From contig NZ_JAAIXY010000007.1 of NCBI RefSeq assembly GCF_010894455.1, positions 1 through 64,000 on the forward strand: a stretch of 64,000 bases of DNA, given 5' to 3'. The stretch comes from Myxococcus eversor (GTDB lineage Bacteria; Myxococcota; Myxococcia; Myxococcales; Myxococcaceae). The notes under the pieces were generated by a model. That model had not been told where the DNA came from, did not search any database, and saw only the letters and a program-made list of their open reading frames with translations. The position numbers were made by a program, and so were the translations under genes. Numbering within the stretch: position 1 is the first letter of the stretch; every line of letters starts with the position of its first letter. This document shows positions 63,687-64,000 of the stretch, piece after piece.

Positions 63687-64000
63687 CTAGAACGTCCAGC
63701 GCAGCTTCTTGAGCGCCGCCTTGGCCTCGGCGTTGTCCGGGTCCAACTTCGCCGCGTCTTCATAGACGCGCTTGGCCTGCTTCTTCGCTCCCGAGTCGGC
63801 GAGTACTCGTCCCAGCAACAACTGGTGCTCGATTCGCCCTCCCTGAACGTCCACGGCGCGCTGTGCCAGGACGCGCACCTCGCCCGCATCCTGGCCCTGT
63901 TGAAGTCCCAGTCTGGCCGCACGGAAGGCGGCCTCCGCGTTCTGTCCATCCAGGGAATAGGCCAGCCGGTAGGCCGCGAGCGCCCCGACGTCGTCGCCGT
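63687..64000 (-). CDS. TPR-repeat protein, C-terminal fragment (partial)
   Basis: The visible 104 residues read into the window edge; the start lies outside. They contain TPR-type helical pairs (AAYRLAYSLDGQNAEAAFRAARLGLQQGQD, LLLGRVLADSGAKKQAKRVYEDAAKLDPDNAEAKAALKKL). It is the gene transcribed just before the Hsp70, with a 17-base gap between its stop and the Hsp70 start, so the two are probably co-transcribed. Confidence 0.8.
   Translation of the reverse strand, partial: GDDVGALAAYRLAYSLDGQNAEAAFRAARLGLQQGQDAGEVRVLAQRAVDVQGGRIEHQLLLGRVLADSGAKKQAKRVYEDAAKLDPDNAEAKAALKKLRWTF

Overview
The window is high-GC chromosomal DNA from a myxobacterium, most likely Myxococcaceae (Myxococcus, Corallococcus or Pyxidicoccus type). 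The evidence is the adventurous-gliding adhesin CglB, two tandem DUF2378 proteins (a family expanded in Myxococcus), a TIGR02270 HEAT protein, many secreted proteins and lipoproteins, and a gene order that, as I recall it, follows the M. xanthus MXAN_3068 (tuf) to MXAN_302x region. No rRNA, CRISPR array, transposase, integrase or phage gene was seen.

Layout. 1-1427 (minus strand): a tufB-type operon, a good sigma70 promoter followed by tRNA-Thr(UGU), Tyr(GUA), Gly(UCC), Thr(GGU) and tuf (cut by the window edge). 1454-5797: rlmB, a secreted protein, a RimK-like ATP-grasp ligase, cglB and a DsrE protein. 5880-13519: a HEAT protein, a HAD phosphatase, a protein with a repetitive charged tail, helicase hrpB, a GNAT acetyltransferase and an MFS transporter. 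13535-18810: two unknown proteins, then ferredoxin, asd, rhodanese and acyl-CoA dehydrogenase on the minus strand. 18911-25073: tRNA-Cys with its own promoter and terminator, a secreted beta-helix protein, a SpoIID-domain lipoprotein, a TonB-like protein and a cation-efflux protein. 25154-31036: the glycine cleavage operon gcvT-gcvH-gcvP diverges from metF, and folD follows at 39.5 kb, so this stretch is rich in one-carbon folate metabolism. 31165-39199: secreted protein, orphan histidine kinase, ADP-ribosylglycohydrolase, DUF937-OmpA protein, two DUF2378 paralogues and a secreted lipase. 39473-44134: folD, a DnaJ/TerB protein, an Smr protein, an adenosine-deaminase-family enzyme and pyrD. 44301-47518: a DUF4097 protein, then a GT4 glycosyltransferase and a Wzy-type polymerase probably serving spore-coat polysaccharide. 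47669-53843: DUF6178 protein, engB, a tetraheme cytochrome, a small secreted protein, coaE, an SDR reductase and a pair of hot-dog dehydratase subunits.

53847-59986 is the most unusual part: a tightly packed minus-strand cassette of TIGR02270 HEAT protein, DUF2169 protein, a ketoacyl-synthase-like protein with no catalytic Cys or His, a PAAR-like (DUF4150) protein ending in a probable PD-(D/E)XK nuclease domain, a DUF3396-type immunity protein and one unknown protein. It reads as a type VI secretion effector, loader and immunity module with no secretion core genes nearby. 60166-64000 holds a VOC/glyoxalase-fold protein and a TPR - Hsp70 - TPR cluster cut by the window end.

Start codons were chosen from family alignments recalled from memory, signal peptides, ribosome binding sites and overlaps. 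Domain names were assigned by eye, without database searches.
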